Positions 47,027 to 60,036 of a DNA stretch of 64,000 nt are shown here, in pieces. The notes below the pieces were generated by a model, which was not told the DNA's origin, made no database searches, and saw only the letters and a list, made by a program, of their open reading frames with translations. Location of the stretch: assembly GCF_023218075.1 (NCBI RefSeq), contig NZ_JALPTB010000004.1, positions 62,001-126,000 on the forward strand. The letters run 5' to 3'. The stretch comes from Rhodococcus sp. HM1. GTDB taxonomy: Bacteria > Actinomycetota > Actinomycetes > Mycobacteriales > Mycobacteriaceae. Position 1 is the stretch's first letter, and each line of letters starts with the position of its first letter. The translations under genes were made by a program, and so were the position numbers.

Positions 47027-48363
47027 GCGCAGCGGTTCTCGAAATCCAACGGCCCCATCATCTTTCGACGTACGCATCGATAGCGATCTGCCCGCGCGTC
47101 GCGACGACGACGGCGACGACCGTCGCAGTCTGCATCTCGCTGGCCCCGTCGCTGCTGCCGAGGCCCGCGGTCGTCCAGGCCGCCGTCACCGCCGTGTCCG
47201 TGCTGTGCGGCCTCGGGCTGCTCGCGGTGGCCCGGGCGCTACGGACGAGATTCCGGCCTGCCCCGGCCGTCGCGTCGGTCCCGGTCCGGTGGGGTGCGGT
47301 CGGTGCGGCGACCGGACTGTGCGGCGCGGCGACCCTCGCCGCGGACCGCTGGCAGAACGGGCTGCGGGACGCGATGGGCGTCCCTCCCGTCGGCGCCTCA
47401 CACTGGGTGGTCGTCGTGACCACCGCCGTGCTGATCGTGGCTCTCACTCTCGGTGTCACCGCACGGATTCGTCGCATCGTGCCGGCGCGGGCACTGGCGG
47501 CGGTCGGCATCATCGCCCTCGCCGGATACACCGCCGCAACCGGATTCGCACCGACGGCCGCAGCCTCCCTCCCGCCGTCGCGGCTCCCGGCCGGAGTGTC
47601 GGGCGCACCGCAGTCGCTGGTGCCGTGGGACACCCTCGGCGAGCAGGGCCGCCGCTTCGTCGCTCTCGACAACGCCGGCCAGGCGATTCGCACCTACGTC
47701 GGTGTGGATTCGGCCCCGGATCCGCCGGCACGGGCCGCGCTCGCGGTGCGGGAACTCGACCGGGCCGGCGGATTCGATCGCGGGCACCTGGTGGTTGCGG
47801 TGCCGACCGGTTCCGGGTGGATCGACGCGAACGCGGTGGCCGGCTTCGAATCCGCCTACGGCGACGACGTGGCGTTCGTCGCGGTGCAGTACTCGTCGGC
47901 ACCGAGCTGGGTGACGTTCGTGCTCGAACGCGACGCCGCGATCGACGCGGCCACGGCGCTGGTGGATGCGGTCCGTTCGCGCCTGGACACACTCGATCCG
48001 GCGGATCGGCCGCAGCTGCACGTGTACGGGCAGAGCCTCGGAGCGGTCGGTGCCGGTGCCGCGTTCGACGGACCCGCCGCGCCGGGAGCCTGCGAGGCCT
48101 TGTGGACCGGACCGCCTGCGGGCTCGGTGCGGCCGGACGGCGGGACCGTGCTGGCGAACTCCTCGGACCCGGTGATCCGGTGGCGGCCGTCGCTGCTGTG
48201 GTCCCCGCCGGACCTGTCCCGCGCCCGCGTCGACGCCCCGCTGCCCGCCTGGCTGCCGGTGATCGGCTTCCTGCAGACGACGGTGGATCTGCTGTTCGCG
48301 CTGGATGCGGCACCGGGTCACGGGCACCGCTACGGGCCGGACCAAGCCCGATGCGCTCCCTAG
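47023..48363 (+). CDS. membrane alpha/beta-hydrolase (Abhydrolase_9 type)
   Basis: This 446-residue protein has about four N-terminal membrane helices (within residues 20-185) and a C-terminal alpha/beta-hydrolase domain. The nucleophile elbow is HVYGQSLGAVG (GxSxG), near residue 345. The VPWDTLGEQGRRFV segment before it is typical of the actinobacterial Abhydrolase_9 family. ATG 47023-47025 overlaps the phospholipase stop, implying coupled translation. The pairing suggests joint action on membrane lipids or lysophospholipids; this is inference. It ends in a CTAG shared with the convergent next gene. Confidence 0.82.
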   Translation: MSAAVLEIQRPHHLSTYASIAICPRVATTTATTVAVCISLAPSLLPRPAVVQAAVTAVSVLCGLGLLAVARALRTRFRPAPAVASVPVRWGAVGAATGLCGAATLAADRWQNGLRDAMGVPPVGASHWVVVVTTAVLIVALTLGVTARIRRIVPARALAAVGIIALAGYTAATGFAPTAAASLPPSRLPAGVSGAPQSLVPWDTLGEQGRRFVALDNAGQAIRTYVGVDSAPDPPARAALAVRELDRAGGFDRGHLVVAVPTGSGWIDANAVAGFESAYGDDVAFVAVQYSSAPSWVTFVLERDAAIDAATALVDAVRSRLDTLDPADRPQLHVYGQSLGAVGAGAAFDGPAAPGACEALWTGPPAGSVRPDGGTVLANSSDPVIRWRPSLLWSPPDLSRARVDAPLPAWLPVIGFLQTTVDLLFALDAAPGHGHRYGPDQARCAP

Positions 48364-49199
48364 GTGCCGGTCGCCGCCAGGAAGTCCCCGATCGCCTCGG
48401 TGAGCTTCTCCGGCTGGTCCTCGGCCAGCAATGTGTAACTGTCGTCGATCTCGACGAGGCGGGAGTCCGGGAAGAGCTCGGCGAGACGGCGTCCGTGGTC
48501 GCGGGGCATCATCCGGTCCTCGGTCGCCCACACGATCAGCACCGGCCCGGTGAACTCCGCGGACTTCGCGGCGAGGTCGAGCAGTTCTTGCTTCGGCGGC
48601 GCGGACAACGCGTATTTCGCGAGATCGCGCCGCACGTCGCGATCGACCGCGGCCGGCCCGAACCAGGCGTCGTAGATCTCGTCGGGCACAGGTCGTTTGC
48701 TCATCCATCCCCACGTGCCGGGACCGCGCCGTCCCAGCTTGGTGCCCAGCACCGTCATCAGCACGCGGAATCCGCCGGGCAGACGAACCAGCGGGAGCAG
48801 CAGCTTGACGGGTCCGGGTGGATAGTTGTCGAACGCCTCGCAGGCGGTGAGCACGAGCCGGGACACGCGCTCGGGATTCGCGACGGCGAGGAAGATCTGG
48901 GCGCCGCCCCAGTCGTTCTGGACCAAAGTGACCTCGCGCAGGTCTAGGGCGTCGAGGAATTCCCCGATCAGGTGGCCCATTCCGATGAGCGTCAGGTCCG
49001 CGTCCGGGTGCATCGGTGTCCGGTGCGAACCGAGCGGCCAGGTCGGCACGATGCACCGGTATCTTCCCCGCAATTCCTCGACGACGTGCCGCCATCCGGA
49101 CCCGTCCATGAGCAGCCCGTGGATGAACACCAGCACCGGGCCGTCGCCACCGGTGTCCTCGTATTCGATGGTCCCCGCCGAAAGTTCCACCTGGTTCAC
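48360..49199 (-). CDS. alpha/beta-hydrolase, haloalkane dehalogenase-like
   Basis: This 279-residue hydrolase has the oxyanion motif FIHGLLMDGSGW near residue 25 and a nucleophile elbow reading LVQNDWGGAQ. The nucleophile is therefore Asp, not Ser, as in haloalkane dehalogenases and epoxide hydrolases (x-D-W-G-G). A later Asp or Glu in WATEDRMMP and a C-terminal region complete the triad, but the final His was not placed with certainty. GTG 49197-49199 follows AAGGGGG. Substrate unknown. Confidence 0.85.
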   Translation of the reverse strand: MNQVELSAGTIEYEDTGGDGPVLVFIHGLLMDGSGWRHVVEELRGRYRCIVPTWPLGSHRTPMHPDADLTLIGMGHLIGEFLDALDLREVTLVQNDWGGAQIFLAVANPERVSRLVLTACEAFDNYPPGPVKLLLPLVRLPGGFRVLMTVLGTKLGRRGPGTWGWMSKRPVPDEIYDAWFGPAAVDRDVRRDLAKYALSAPPKQELLDLAAKSAEFTGPVLIVWATEDRMMPRDHGRRLAELFPDSRLVEIDDSYTLLAEDQPEKLTEAIGDFLAATGT

Positions 49200-49266
49200 G
49201 CGATCCCCCTTCGCGGACAATGCGTCCCATAGTGGCAGAGATGACGTTGTCACGCAGGCGGATACA

Positions 49267-49302
49267 CGACGGGCCCGGAACCTTACGATTCCGGGCCCGT
49301 CG
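49267..49302 (-). terminator. terminator after gatCA
   Basis: A perfect 14-bp stem (49267-49280 with 49289-49302) with loop CCTTACGA begins 11 bases past the gatA stop. No T-run follows. Confidence 0.75.
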
Positions 49303-49313
49303 GTGCGATCGGG

Positions 49314-50789
49314 TCAGACGAGGACCGGGCCGCGCGCAGCCTCGAAGGCCGCGCCGACGCGGTAGAGACGCTCGTCGGCGAGTGCCGGGGCCATGATCTG
49401 CAGGCCGACGGGCAGACCGTCGTCGGCGGACAGGCCGGACGGCACCGACATCGCGCAGTGGCCGGCCAGGTTGGTCGGCAGCGTGCACAGGTCGGACAGG
49501 TACATCGCCAGCGGATCGTCGACCTTCTCCCCGATCTTCCACGGGGTGAACGGGCTCGTCGGCGACACCAGGACGTCGACCTGCTCGTAGGCCTTGTCGA
49601 AGTCCTGTGCGATGAGCGTGCGGACCTTGAGGGCCTGGCCGTAGTAGGCGTCGTAGTAGCCCGACGACAGCGCGTAGGTGCCGATCATGATGCGCCGCTT
49701 GACTTCCTTGCCGAAACCGGCGGCGCGGGTAGCGGCCATGACCTGCTCGGCGCTCATGGTGCCGTCGTCGACACGCAGGCCGTACCGCATCGCGTCGAAA
49801 CGCGCGAGGTTCGAGGAGACCTCGGAGGGCAGGATCAGGTAGTAGGACGCCAGCGCGTACTCGAAGTGCGGGCAGGACACCTCCACGACCTCGGCGCCGA
49901 GCTTGGTCAGGGTCTCGACCGCAGCGTCGAACGAGGCGATGACGCCGGGCTGGTAGCTTTCCGAGTGCAGTTCCTTGACCACACCGACGCGCAGGCCCTT
50001 CAGGTCGCCGGCAGCGCCCTGGCGGGCGGCCTCCACGACCGGGCGGACCGGTGCGTCGACGGAGGTGGAGTCGCGCGGATCGTGCCCGGCGATGACCTCG
50101 TGCAGCAGCGCGGTGTCGAGGACGGTACGGCCGCACGGGCCGCCCTGGTCCAGCGACGACGCGCACGCGACCAGCCCGTAGCGGGACACGGTGCCGTAGG
50201 TGGGCTTGGTGCCGACGGTCGCGGTGACGGCGGCAGGCTGACGGATCGAGCCGCCGGTGTCGGTGCCGATCGCGAGCGGGGCCTGGTACGACGCGAGCGC
50301 CGCGGCCGAGCCACCGCCGGATCCGCCCGGGATGCGGTTGGTGTCCCACGGATTGCGGGTCGGGCCGTACGCGGAGTTCTCGGTGGACGAGCCCATCGCG
50401 AACTCGTCCATGTTGGTCTTGCCGAGGATCGGGATCCCGGCCTGCCGCAGCTTGGTGGTCAGCGTCGCGTCGTAGGGCGCGACCCAGCCCTCGAGGATCT
50501 TCGACGCGCACGTCGTGGGCATGTCGGTGGTGGTGAACACGTCCTTGAGGGCGAGCGGCACACCCGCGAGCGGGGAGGCCGGAGCCTCGCCGGCGGCGAC
50601 CGCGCGGTCGACCTCGGCGGCCGCGGCGAGCGCCTGCTCACCGGCGACGTGCAGGAACGCGTGGTACTCGCCGTCGACCTCACCGATGCGGTCGAGGTGG
50701 GCCTGGGTGACCTCGACGGAGGACACCTTGCCGGCGTGGATCCGCGACGCCAGGTCGGCGGCGGACAGGCGGGTCAGTTCGCTGCTCAT
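49314..50789 (-). CDS. gatA: Asp-tRNA(Asn)/Glu-tRNA(Gln) amidotransferase subunit A
   Basis: GatA is the glutaminase subunit of GatCAB and belongs to the amidase-signature family. The 491-residue protein has the catalytic Lys in LALKDVF, and the Gly/Ser-rich [11 protein letters not shown] segment with [11 protein letters not shown] that supplies the cis- and nucleophilic Ser. ATG 50787-50789 overlaps the gatC stop as ATGA. Ammonia made here passes to GatB. Length and motifs are complete. Confidence 0.96.
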   Translation of the reverse strand: MSSELTRLSAADLASRIHAGKVSSVEVTQAHLDRIGEVDGEYHAFLHVAGEQALAAAAEVDRAVAAGEAPASPLAGVPLALKDVFTTTDMPTTCASKILEGWVAPYDATLTTKLRQAGIPILGKTNMDEFAMGSSTENSAYGPTRNPWDTNRIPGGSGGGSAAALASYQAPLAIGTDTGGSIRQPAAVTATVGTKPTYGTVSRYGLVACASSLDQGGPCGRTVLDTALLHEVIAGHDPRDSTSVDAPVRPVVEAARQGAAGDLKGLRVGVVKELHSESYQPGVIASFDAAVETLTKLGAEVVEVSCPHFEYALASYYLILPSEVSSNLARFDAMRYGLRVDDGTMSAEQVMAATRAAGFGKEVKRRIMIGTYALSSGYYDAYYGQALKVRTLIAQDFDKAYEQVDVLVSPTSPFTPWKIGEKVDDPLAMYLSDLCTLPTNLAGHCAMSVPSGLSADDGLPVGLQIMAPALADERLYRVGAAFEAARGPVLV

Positions 50790-51085
50790 TCGCCCTCTCC
50801 CAGGATCTGGGGAACCGAGAAACGGCCCTCCTCGACGACCGGTGCACCCGAGAGCGCTTCCTCCGGGGTGAGGCCCGGCACCACGACGTCGGGTCGGGTC
50901 ACGTTGGTCACCGCGTTCGGGTTGGCCATCGGCGCCACGTCGTCCGCGGCCACTTCCGACACCGCCTTGACGTGGCTGAGGATCGAATCCAGCTGGCCGG
51001 CGAACTCGTCGAGTTCGGCGTCGGACAGCGCGAGCCGGGACAACCGGGCGAGGTGTGCGACCTCGTCACGGGAGATGGCAGGCAC
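50786..51085 (-). CDS. gatC: Asp-tRNA(Asn)/Glu-tRNA(Gln) amidotransferase subunit C
   Basis: This 99-residue subunit wraps GatA and GatB together. The N-terminal [19 protein letters not shown] and the ending VPQILGEGE are typical for GatC. GTG 51083-51085 is the start, with AAAGGGG about 11 bases upstream. It is first in the gatCA pair. In M. tuberculosis the same order is Rv3012c-Rv3011c. Confidence 0.95.
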   Translation of the reverse strand: MPAISRDEVAHLARLSRLALSDAELDEFAGQLDSILSHVKAVSEVAADDVAPMANPNAVTNVTRPDVVVPGLTPEEALSGAPVVEEGRFSVPQILGEGE

Positions 51086-51398
51086 CTTCGGTGACCCCTT
51101 TCATGGGAGAACGAACGTCGCATCCAGCGTAGTGCGTGCCCGGTTCGGCCTCCTGTGCGACCCCGGGACGCGGCCGATTCGTTTCGGGGACGCGAAACGC
51201 GCGTATCAATCGTGTTTCACGCCCGCCCGCGACCGGCGGATTTGCAATGACGCCGCCCGTTTCGCCCGGAATCTGTGCACCGAACAGGCCTCGAAGGTGA
51301 CAGGATGGTCGCAGTCGGGGGTCGCCTGTGCGGCCTCACCATGCAGCGCGCCGGCCATCGGCGTGCCCTCGAATCGGCCCATAGGTGAAAGGACGCAC

Positions 51399-52049
51399 GT
51401 GTCGTACCTGCTGCGTGTCCAGCTACCCGATCGACCCGGTAGCCTCGGCGCGCTCGCCGTAGCCCTCGGATCGGTCGGCGCGGACATCCTGTCGCTCGAT
51501 GTCGTCGAACGCGGCGCCGACTTCGCCATCGACGATCTCGTCGTCGACGTCGAGCCCGGCAAACTTCCCGACACGCTGATCACCGCCGCCGAAGCGCTCG
51601 ACGGCGTCACCGTCGACTCCATCCGTCCATACGCGGGCATGCTCGACACCCACCGCGAACTCGAGCTGATCGACCAGGTCGCCACCGCGCGCGACGGCCG
51701 GCTCCAGATCCTCGCCGACGGTGCCCCGCGCGTGCTGCGCGTCGGCTGGGCCACGGTGATCGCCGTCGGCCCGAAGGGCCCCTACCGGGTCGCGGGCAGT
51801 CCCGGCGCCCCGGAGACCCACGCACTGGGCCTGCCCTGGATGCCGCTCGAGAAGCCGCAGCTGCTCGACCACGAAGCCGCGTGGGTTCCCGCGGTGTGGC
51901 GGCAGATGGACACGACACTCGCCGCCGCACCGCTCGGCTCCCCCACCCGGGTGCTCATGCTCGGACGGCCGGGTGGACCGGAGTTCCGGCCCTCCGAGGT
52001 GGCCCGGCTCGGCTACCTCGCCGGCATCATCGGCACCGTTCTGGGGTGA
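51399..52049 (+). CDS. ACT-domain protein (Rv3013-like)
   Basis: This 216-residue protein begins with an ACT domain: SYLLRVQLPDRPGSLGALAVALGSVGADILSLDVVERG, the fold that binds amino acids in regulated enzymes. A second region of about 120 residues has no clear family motif. Position between gatC and ligA matches Rv3013. It may sense an amino acid, but the ligand and partner are not known. GTG 51399-51401 follows AAAGGA. It is divergent from gatC. Confidence 0.85.
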   Translation: MSYLLRVQLPDRPGSLGALAVALGSVGADILSLDVVERGADFAIDDLVVDVEPGKLPDTLITAAEALDGVTVDSIRPYAGMLDTHRELELIDQVATARDGRLQILADGAPRVLRVGWATVIAVGPKGPYRVAGSPGAPETHALGLPWMPLEKPQLLDHEAAWVPAVWRQMDTTLAAAPLGSPTRVLMLGRPGGPEFRPSEVARLGYLAGIIGTVLG

Positions 52050-52065
52050 CGCCGGGCGAACCGGG

Positions 52066-52554
52066 TCAGACCAGTTCGCGCACCATCGCGGTCAGTTCGA
52101 CGCCGGGCACCGGCACCCAGTTGCGCTCGGCGACCGGGACGAATCCGTTGCGGTCGTAGATGCGGCGGGCGTCGACCATGGCCGGTTCGGTCGAGATCAC
52201 CACGGCGCGGTCCCCGCGCTCGTACGCGGTGTCGAGGGCGTGCCGGACGAGGGCCGATCCGACCCCGCGGCGTCGCGCGGCCGGTGCGACCGCGAGCATC
52301 CGCAGTTCGAGTTCGTCCTCTTCCGCGATGTCCGCGAGGCGCGACTTCGGTTCGGCCAGGGTCAGCGAACCGACGATCTCGCCGTCCGCGACCGCGACGA
52401 CGACCTCGCCCTGAGCGTTGCGGGTCGCCGTGTCGCGCAGCCGTGCCACGTACGGATCGTCGGGTTCGACGAAGCCGCCGCCGACGTACACGTCGACGGT
52501 GAGGTCGCCGACGGTCTCGTACTCGTCCGGGCTCACACGCCTGATTTCGATCAT
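52066..52554 (-). CDS. GNAT-family N-acetyltransferase
   Basis: This 162-residue acetyltransferase has the acetyl-CoA-binding motif A, LRMLAVAPAARRRGVGSALV, and a later IYDRNGFVPV segment with the conserved Tyr and Phe of motif B. Substrate is not evident; a small-molecule amine is usual. ATG 52552-52554 has CATAGT 6 bases upstream, so it may be leaderless. It lies downstream of ligA in the same direction. Confidence 0.85.
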   Translation of the reverse strand: MIEIRRVSPDEYETVGDLTVDVYVGGGFVEPDDPYVARLRDTATRNAQGEVVVAVADGEIVGSLTLAEPKSRLADIAEEDELELRMLAVAPAARRRGVGSALVRHALDTAYERGDRAVVISTEPAMVDARRIYDRNGFVPVAERNWVPVPGVELTAMVRELV

Positions 52555-52617
52555 TTGTGCACTATGACAGCCGATCCCGCGGCCACCCAAAACGCCGGAA
52601 CGCGATCCTCACCACAC

Positions 52618-55845
<3,228 letters not shown>

Positions 55846-55849
<4 letters not shown>

Positions 55850-56931
55850 CGGCCGCCGGTCGCGGCGGCGATGGTGCCGCTGCCCACGACGATGTCCCCG
55901 GCCGGATCCGGCCGGTAGAGCACGGCGGCCTGACCTGCGGCGACACCCGTGAGCGGCTCGCGCAGCGAGATCTCGATGCCGGTGCCGACCGCCTCGGCGA
56001 CCGCGGGGGCGATCCCTCCGTGGGCGCGGACCTGCACGACGCACTCGATCGGTCCCTCCGGGGCGACACCCGAGGTCCACACCGCACGTTCGGCGGTGAT
56101 CGAGCGCACCTGCAACTGTTCGGCCGATCCCACCTTCACGGTGCCGCTGTCCGGGTCGATCTCGGTCACGTAGCGGGGACGGCCGTCCGGTCCGGGTCCG
56201 GCGATGCCGAGCCCCTTGCGCTGGCCGATCGTGAATCCGTGCACGCCTTCGTGTTCGGCGAGCACCGCTCCGGAGTCCGCGTCGACGACCTTGCCGGGCC
56301 GCACGCCGATGCGGGCACCGAGGAACGCACGGGTGTCACCCGACGGGATGAAGCAGATGTCGTGGCTGTCCGGCTTGTTCGCGACGGCCAGCCCACGCTC
56401 GGCGGCCTCGGCACGGATCAGCTCCTTGGGGGTGTCCCCGACCGGGAACATCGCCCGCGAGAGCTGCTCGGCGGTGAGCACCGCGAGCACGTACGACTGG
56501 TCCTTGTCGGCGTCGACGGCACGGCGCAGCACCCCGTCGTTCAGCTGGGCGTAGTGGCCGGTGGCGACGGCGTCGAAGCCGAGCGCGACCGCCCGGTCCG
56601 CGAGCGCCGAGAACTTGATCTTCTCGTTGCACCGCAGGCACGGGTTCGGGGTCTGCCCCGCCGCATACGACGCGACGAAGTCGTCGATCACGTCTTCCTT
56701 GAAGCGATCGGCGAAATCCCAGACGTAGAAAGGGATTCCGAGCACGTCGGCGGCACGCCGGGCGTCACCGGCGTCCTCCTTCGAGCAGCAGCCGCGCGAA
56801 CCCGTGCGCAGCGTGCCGGGCGCCGTCGACAGCGCCAGATGCACACCGACGACCTCGTGTCCGGCATCGACGGCGCGGGCCGCGGCCACCGCCGAGTCCA
56901 CACCGCCGCTCATCGCCGCGAGAATCCTCAT
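55846..56931 (-). CDS. mnmA: tRNA 2-thiouridylase MnmA
   Basis: MnmA puts sulfur on U34 of tRNAs for Lys, Glu and Gln. The 361-residue protein has the PP-loop [14 protein letters not shown] at the N-terminus and two catalytic Cys: one in [12 protein letters not shown] and one in [11 protein letters not shown]. The sulfur donor is a cysteine desulfurase, encoded directly upstream and overlapping by ATGA (56928-56931). ATG 56929-56931. Notably, the window also carries the tRNAs (Glu, Gln) among its usual substrates. Confidence 0.96.
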
Positions 56932-58163
56932 CGTCCGTCACCTCCACGACCGGCAGCGCTCGCCAATCCGGCGGCGCGCGCCCGTTCCACCACCTGCGGC
57001 AGAGCCGCGATCACCGCGTCCACGTCGGCACGAGTCGAGGTGTGCCCCAACGAGAATCGCAACGAACCGCGTGCGATGCGCGGATCGGCTCCCATCGCGA
57101 TCAGCACGTGGCTGGCCCGGGCGACACCGGCCGTGCACGCCGAACCGGTCGAGCACTCGATTCCCGCCGCGTCGAGCAGCATCAACAGCGAATCCCCTTC
57201 GCAGCCGGGGAAAGTGAAGTGCACATTGCCGGGCAGACGGTTCGCGCCGCGCGGTCCGTTGAGGATCGCTTCGGGGATCACGTCCTCGATGCCGGCGACG
57301 AGCGCATCACGCAGCGCAGCGAGTCGGGCAGTGGTCGCGTCGAGGTCGGTGACCGCCGCGTGCAGCGCCGCGGCCATGCCGACGATCGAGGCGGTGTCCT
57401 GCGTGCCCGAGCGGATGTCGCGTTCGTGCCCGCCGCCGTGGGCCAGCGGCACGCACGGCACCTGGCGGCCCAGCAGCAGCGCACCGGTGCCCTGCGGGCC
57501 CCCGAACTTGTGCGCCGCGACCGTCATGGCGGACAGGCCGCTCGCCGCGAAATCGACGGGCAGGTGGGCCACGGCCTGCACCGCGTCGCTGTGCATCGGC
57601 ACGTCGAACTCGGCGGCGACCGCGGCGAGTTCGGGGATCGGCATCACGGTGCCGACCTCGTTGTTGGCCCACATGACCGTCACCAGCGCGGTGTCGTCGG
57701 CGTGCTCGGACAGTGCGGCCCGCAGCGTCTGGGGATCGACGCGCCCGTCCGCGTCGACGGGCAGCCACGTCACCTCGGCGTTCTCGTGTTCGACGAGCCA
57801 CTCGACCGCGTCGAGCACGGCATGGTGTTCGACCGCGCTCGCGATCACCCGGTTCCGGCGCGGGTCCTGCGCCCGGCGGCCCCAGAAGATGCCCTTGACC
57901 GCGAGGTTGTCGCCCTCGGTGCCGCCGGAGACGAACAGCACCTCGGACGGACGGGCCCCGAGATCGGCGGCGATGGACTCGCGGGCCTCCTCGATTCGGC
58001 GGCGCGCGGCGCGGCCGGAGCCGTGCAGCGACGAGGCGTTGCCGACCGTCGCGAAGACCTGCGTCATCGCCTCGATCGCCGCAGGCAGCATCGGGGTGGT
58101 CGCGGCGTGGTCGAGGTAGACGGTCTTCGGGGAGCCGGATGTGCCGGCGGTGGGCGAGGTCAT
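56928..58163 (-). CDS. iscS: cysteine desulfurase
   Basis: The enzyme removes sulfur from cysteine as a persulfide for Fe-S clusters and tRNA thiolation. The 411-residue PLP protein has [10 protein letters not shown] at the N-terminus, the cofactor Lys219 in [12 protein letters not shown], and the catalytic Cys343 in TGSACTAG. The ATG at 58161-58163 is the natural start. However, the frame stays open upstream through the whole plsC domain, with no stop between them, so a fused 709-residue product is possible. A TATCCT hexamer 9 bases upstream could give iscS its own leaderless transcript. Confidence 0.92.
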   Translation of the reverse strand: MTSPTAGTSGSPKTVYLDHAATTPMLPAAIEAMTQVFATVGNASSLHGSGRAARRRIEEARESIAADLGARPSEVLFVSGGTEGDNLAVKGIFWGRRAQDPRRNRVIASAVEHHAVLDAVEWLVEHENAEVTWLPVDADGRVDPQTLRAALSEHADDTALVTVMWANNEVGTVMPIPELAAVAAEFDVPMHSDAVQAVAHLPVDFAASGLSAMTVAAHKFGGPQGTGALLLGRQVPCVPLAHGGGHERDIRSGTQDTASIVGMAAALHAAVTDLDATTARLAALRDALVAGIEDVIPEAILNGPRGANRLPGNVHFTFPGCEGDSLLMLLDAAGIECSTGSACTAGVARASHVLIAMGADPRIARGSLRFSLGHTSTRADVDAVIAALPQVVERARAAGLASAAGRGGDGR

Positions 58164-59057
58164 GACCGGTCCAGGATAGCGGGTGCCGGGTCGGTCCCCG
58201 ACCGCTCGCTGGCCCGCGGCCGCAGCCGCAACCGTGACCGGCATCTCACCCGGCTCGCCTCGTACCGCACGTTCGCAGCGCGCCGCCAGCGCGCGACGGT
58301 CGGTGCCGGGCGGCTGGAGGGGTGCGAGCACGACGTCGGCCACGGTGCCCCGGTGCCGCAGCATCCGGCGGATCGCCTCACCGATCGTGTCGTCGCCGAC
58401 GAACGCGGGAGCGGTCGCGACCGCGCCGGCGCGGCCGAGATAGCGCAATCGCACCGGCTGGACGGGACATCCGGCGTCGACGGCGGCCTGGAACAGCGCA
58501 GCCCGGAAGCGGCCGTGCGCCCGCCCACACCACGTGGTGCCCTCCGGGAACACCGTGACACGGTCACCGGCCTGCAGGCGGGTGCGGATCCCGGCGACGA
58601 CCTCCGGCAGCTCGCGCAGGTTCTCGCGCTCGATGGGGATGACCCGCATACGCCGCGCGAGCGTCCCGAGCGTGCCCCAGCCGAGCAGGTCGGCGCGGGC
58701 GACGAATCCGGACGGTGCGATCGCGGTGAGCACCAGAACGTCGATCCAGGACACGTGCGGAGCGACGACGAGGACGCCCGACCCGCGTCCGGTCTCGGCG
58801 TCGTCGCGCAGGTCGGTGATCGTCGGCCGCACGCCCGCGCAGCGCAGCAACGCCCGCGCACAGCCCCGCACCAACGCGACGCGAGCGGCGGCGGGCAGCA
58901 GGCGTCCTGCGGCGAGGACCGGCACCGCGGCCAGGACGACGAGCACGACCAGCCACCGCCCCGCGCATGTGAGAAGACTCACACGATCCGGGTCGCGCGG
59001 AAGGCAACTCGTGTCGCACGGACTGGAGGGCATCCAGGGGTGGGTCCGGACGCTCAC
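58164..59057 (-). CDS. PlsC-type lysophospholipid acyltransferase, open into iscS
   Basis: This region encodes a 1-acylglycerol-3-phosphate acyltransferase-like domain of 298 residues: a membrane helix at about residues 28-52, the catalytic HX4D motif as H101-VSWI-D106, and VFPEGT at 169-174. GTG 59055-59057 overlaps the stop of the preceding acyltransferase (GTGA). There is no stop codon before the iscS ATG at 58163 and the frames are the same, so the coordinates given here end at that point and not at a stop. The homologue Rv3026c is about 304 residues, so the domain itself is full length. Confidence 0.85.
58173..58178 (-). promoter_or_regulatory. -10 hexamer, possible leaderless promoter of iscS
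   Basis: TATCCT (minus strand) lies 9 bases before the iscS ATG, within the end of the plsC domain. The spacing is 1-3 bases longer than at the other leaderless starts in this window. No ribosome-binding site is seen. Confidence 0.4.
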
Positions 59058-59872
59058 GCCGGGACCGCCGCGACGCGATCGGCCTGCTCCGCGGCGCTGC
59101 GCAGCCTCGCCAGGTAGCGCGCGTCCGCGTCGTGGAGGTTCAGCAGCGCCACGAAGTCGGCGACCCCGAAGTCCGGGTCGTGGGCGGGTTCGCCGCAGAT
59201 CCGGGCCCCCAGCCGCAGATATCCGCGCAGCAGCGGGGGCAGCACGGCGCGGGCGGCCCGGTCGGTCGCCGGCACCGGACGCAGCGGCTGCACCCGGTGC
59301 CCGGGCGTCGCGGCGTGGCGGGTGAGAAGGACGTCGCGAACCGCGAGGACGTTGGCGCCGTGAACCTCGCCGGGGTGGGCACGCATCGGAACCGACACGC
59401 ACCCGAAGACCCAGGTGTGGCCGGTAAGTTCCAGGTATCGCAGGATGCCCGCCCACATCAGCGTGAGCACCGTCCCGGAGCGGTGCGCCGGGTCGACGCA
59501 CGCGCGGCCCATCTCGACCGCGCCGAGCCCGTGCGGGTCCAGCACGGTCAGGTCGAACTCGGTCGCGGTGTAGTAGCCCCCGGCGGCGCGGGCGGCATCG
59601 GGCGGCAGCATGCGGTAGCAGCCGACGATGGTGCCGGTGTGACGGTCGTGGACGAGCAGGTGATCACAGAACGCGTCGAACCGGTCCTCGTCCAGATCAC
59701 CGGCTCCGGCCGGCAGCCGGAATCCGGGTTCGGCGGAGAACACGCGGCGGCGCAGGCGTTGCGCGGCCTCGAAGTGTTCCGGATCTGCGGAGACGAACAG
59801 GGAGTAGCGCGGTCCGGACAGCACCGGCGCGGGGTCGAGACGCGGACGGGCGAGCACCGACGGTGTGGTCAT
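59054..59872 (-). CDS. GNAT-fold acyltransferase, OlsB/hemolysin-like
   Basis: This 272-residue protein resembles the N-acyltransferase family that includes OlsB (ornithine lipid synthesis) and autoinducer-synthase-like GNAT folds. Recognisable parts are [15 protein letters not shown], the Asp-rich [27 protein letters not shown], and [15 protein letters not shown]. It is coupled by GTGA to the downstream plsC-type gene, so the two probably act on the same lipid. Rv3027c is the counterpart. The substrate is unknown. Confidence 0.87.
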   Translation of the reverse strand: MTTPSVLARPRLDPAPVLSGPRYSLFVSADPEHFEAAQRLRRRVFSAEPGFRLPAGAGDLDEDRFDAFCDHLLVHDRHTGTIVGCYRMLPPDAARAAGGYYTATEFDLTVLDPHGLGAVEMGRACVDPAHRSGTVLTLMWAGILRYLELTGHTWVFGCVSVPMRAHPGEVHGANVLAVRDVLLTRHAATPGHRVQPLRPVPATDRAARAVLPPLLRGYLRLGARICGEPAHDPDFGVADFVALLNLHDADARYLARLRSAAEQADRVAAVPA

Positions 59873-59976
59873 GGTGCAGGTGTATCGGGCCGGGGCGGCC
59901 GCCCGGCGGCACCGCGATGACTCCGGGATGCACGCGCGGTGAACACCTTTCCGACGATCCCGACACCCGATACGCC

Positions 59977-60010
59977 GCAGCCCCGCTCCGGCATGCCGGA
60001 GCGGGGCTGC
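59977..60010 (-). terminator. terminator after etfBA
   Basis: A perfect 34-base palindrome (59977-60010, 17-bp arms centred on CATG) lies 26 bases past the etfA stop, in front of the acyltransferase gene. The transcript downstream has no long T-run. Confidence 0.75.
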
Positions 60011-60036
60011 GCGCGAGCGACGAGGAGCTACAAGGA

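Noticed and set aside
49458-51398. Long plus-strand frame leading into the ACT protein
   Set aside because: It lies antisense to gatA and gatC, with no family similarity until the ACT domain after 51399.
58160-58861. Alternative minus-strand frame ending in a TGA that overlaps the iscS ATG
   Set aside because: It lacks the HX4D and FPEGT motifs, which are in the other frame; kept only as a hint of a possible frameshift near the plsC end.
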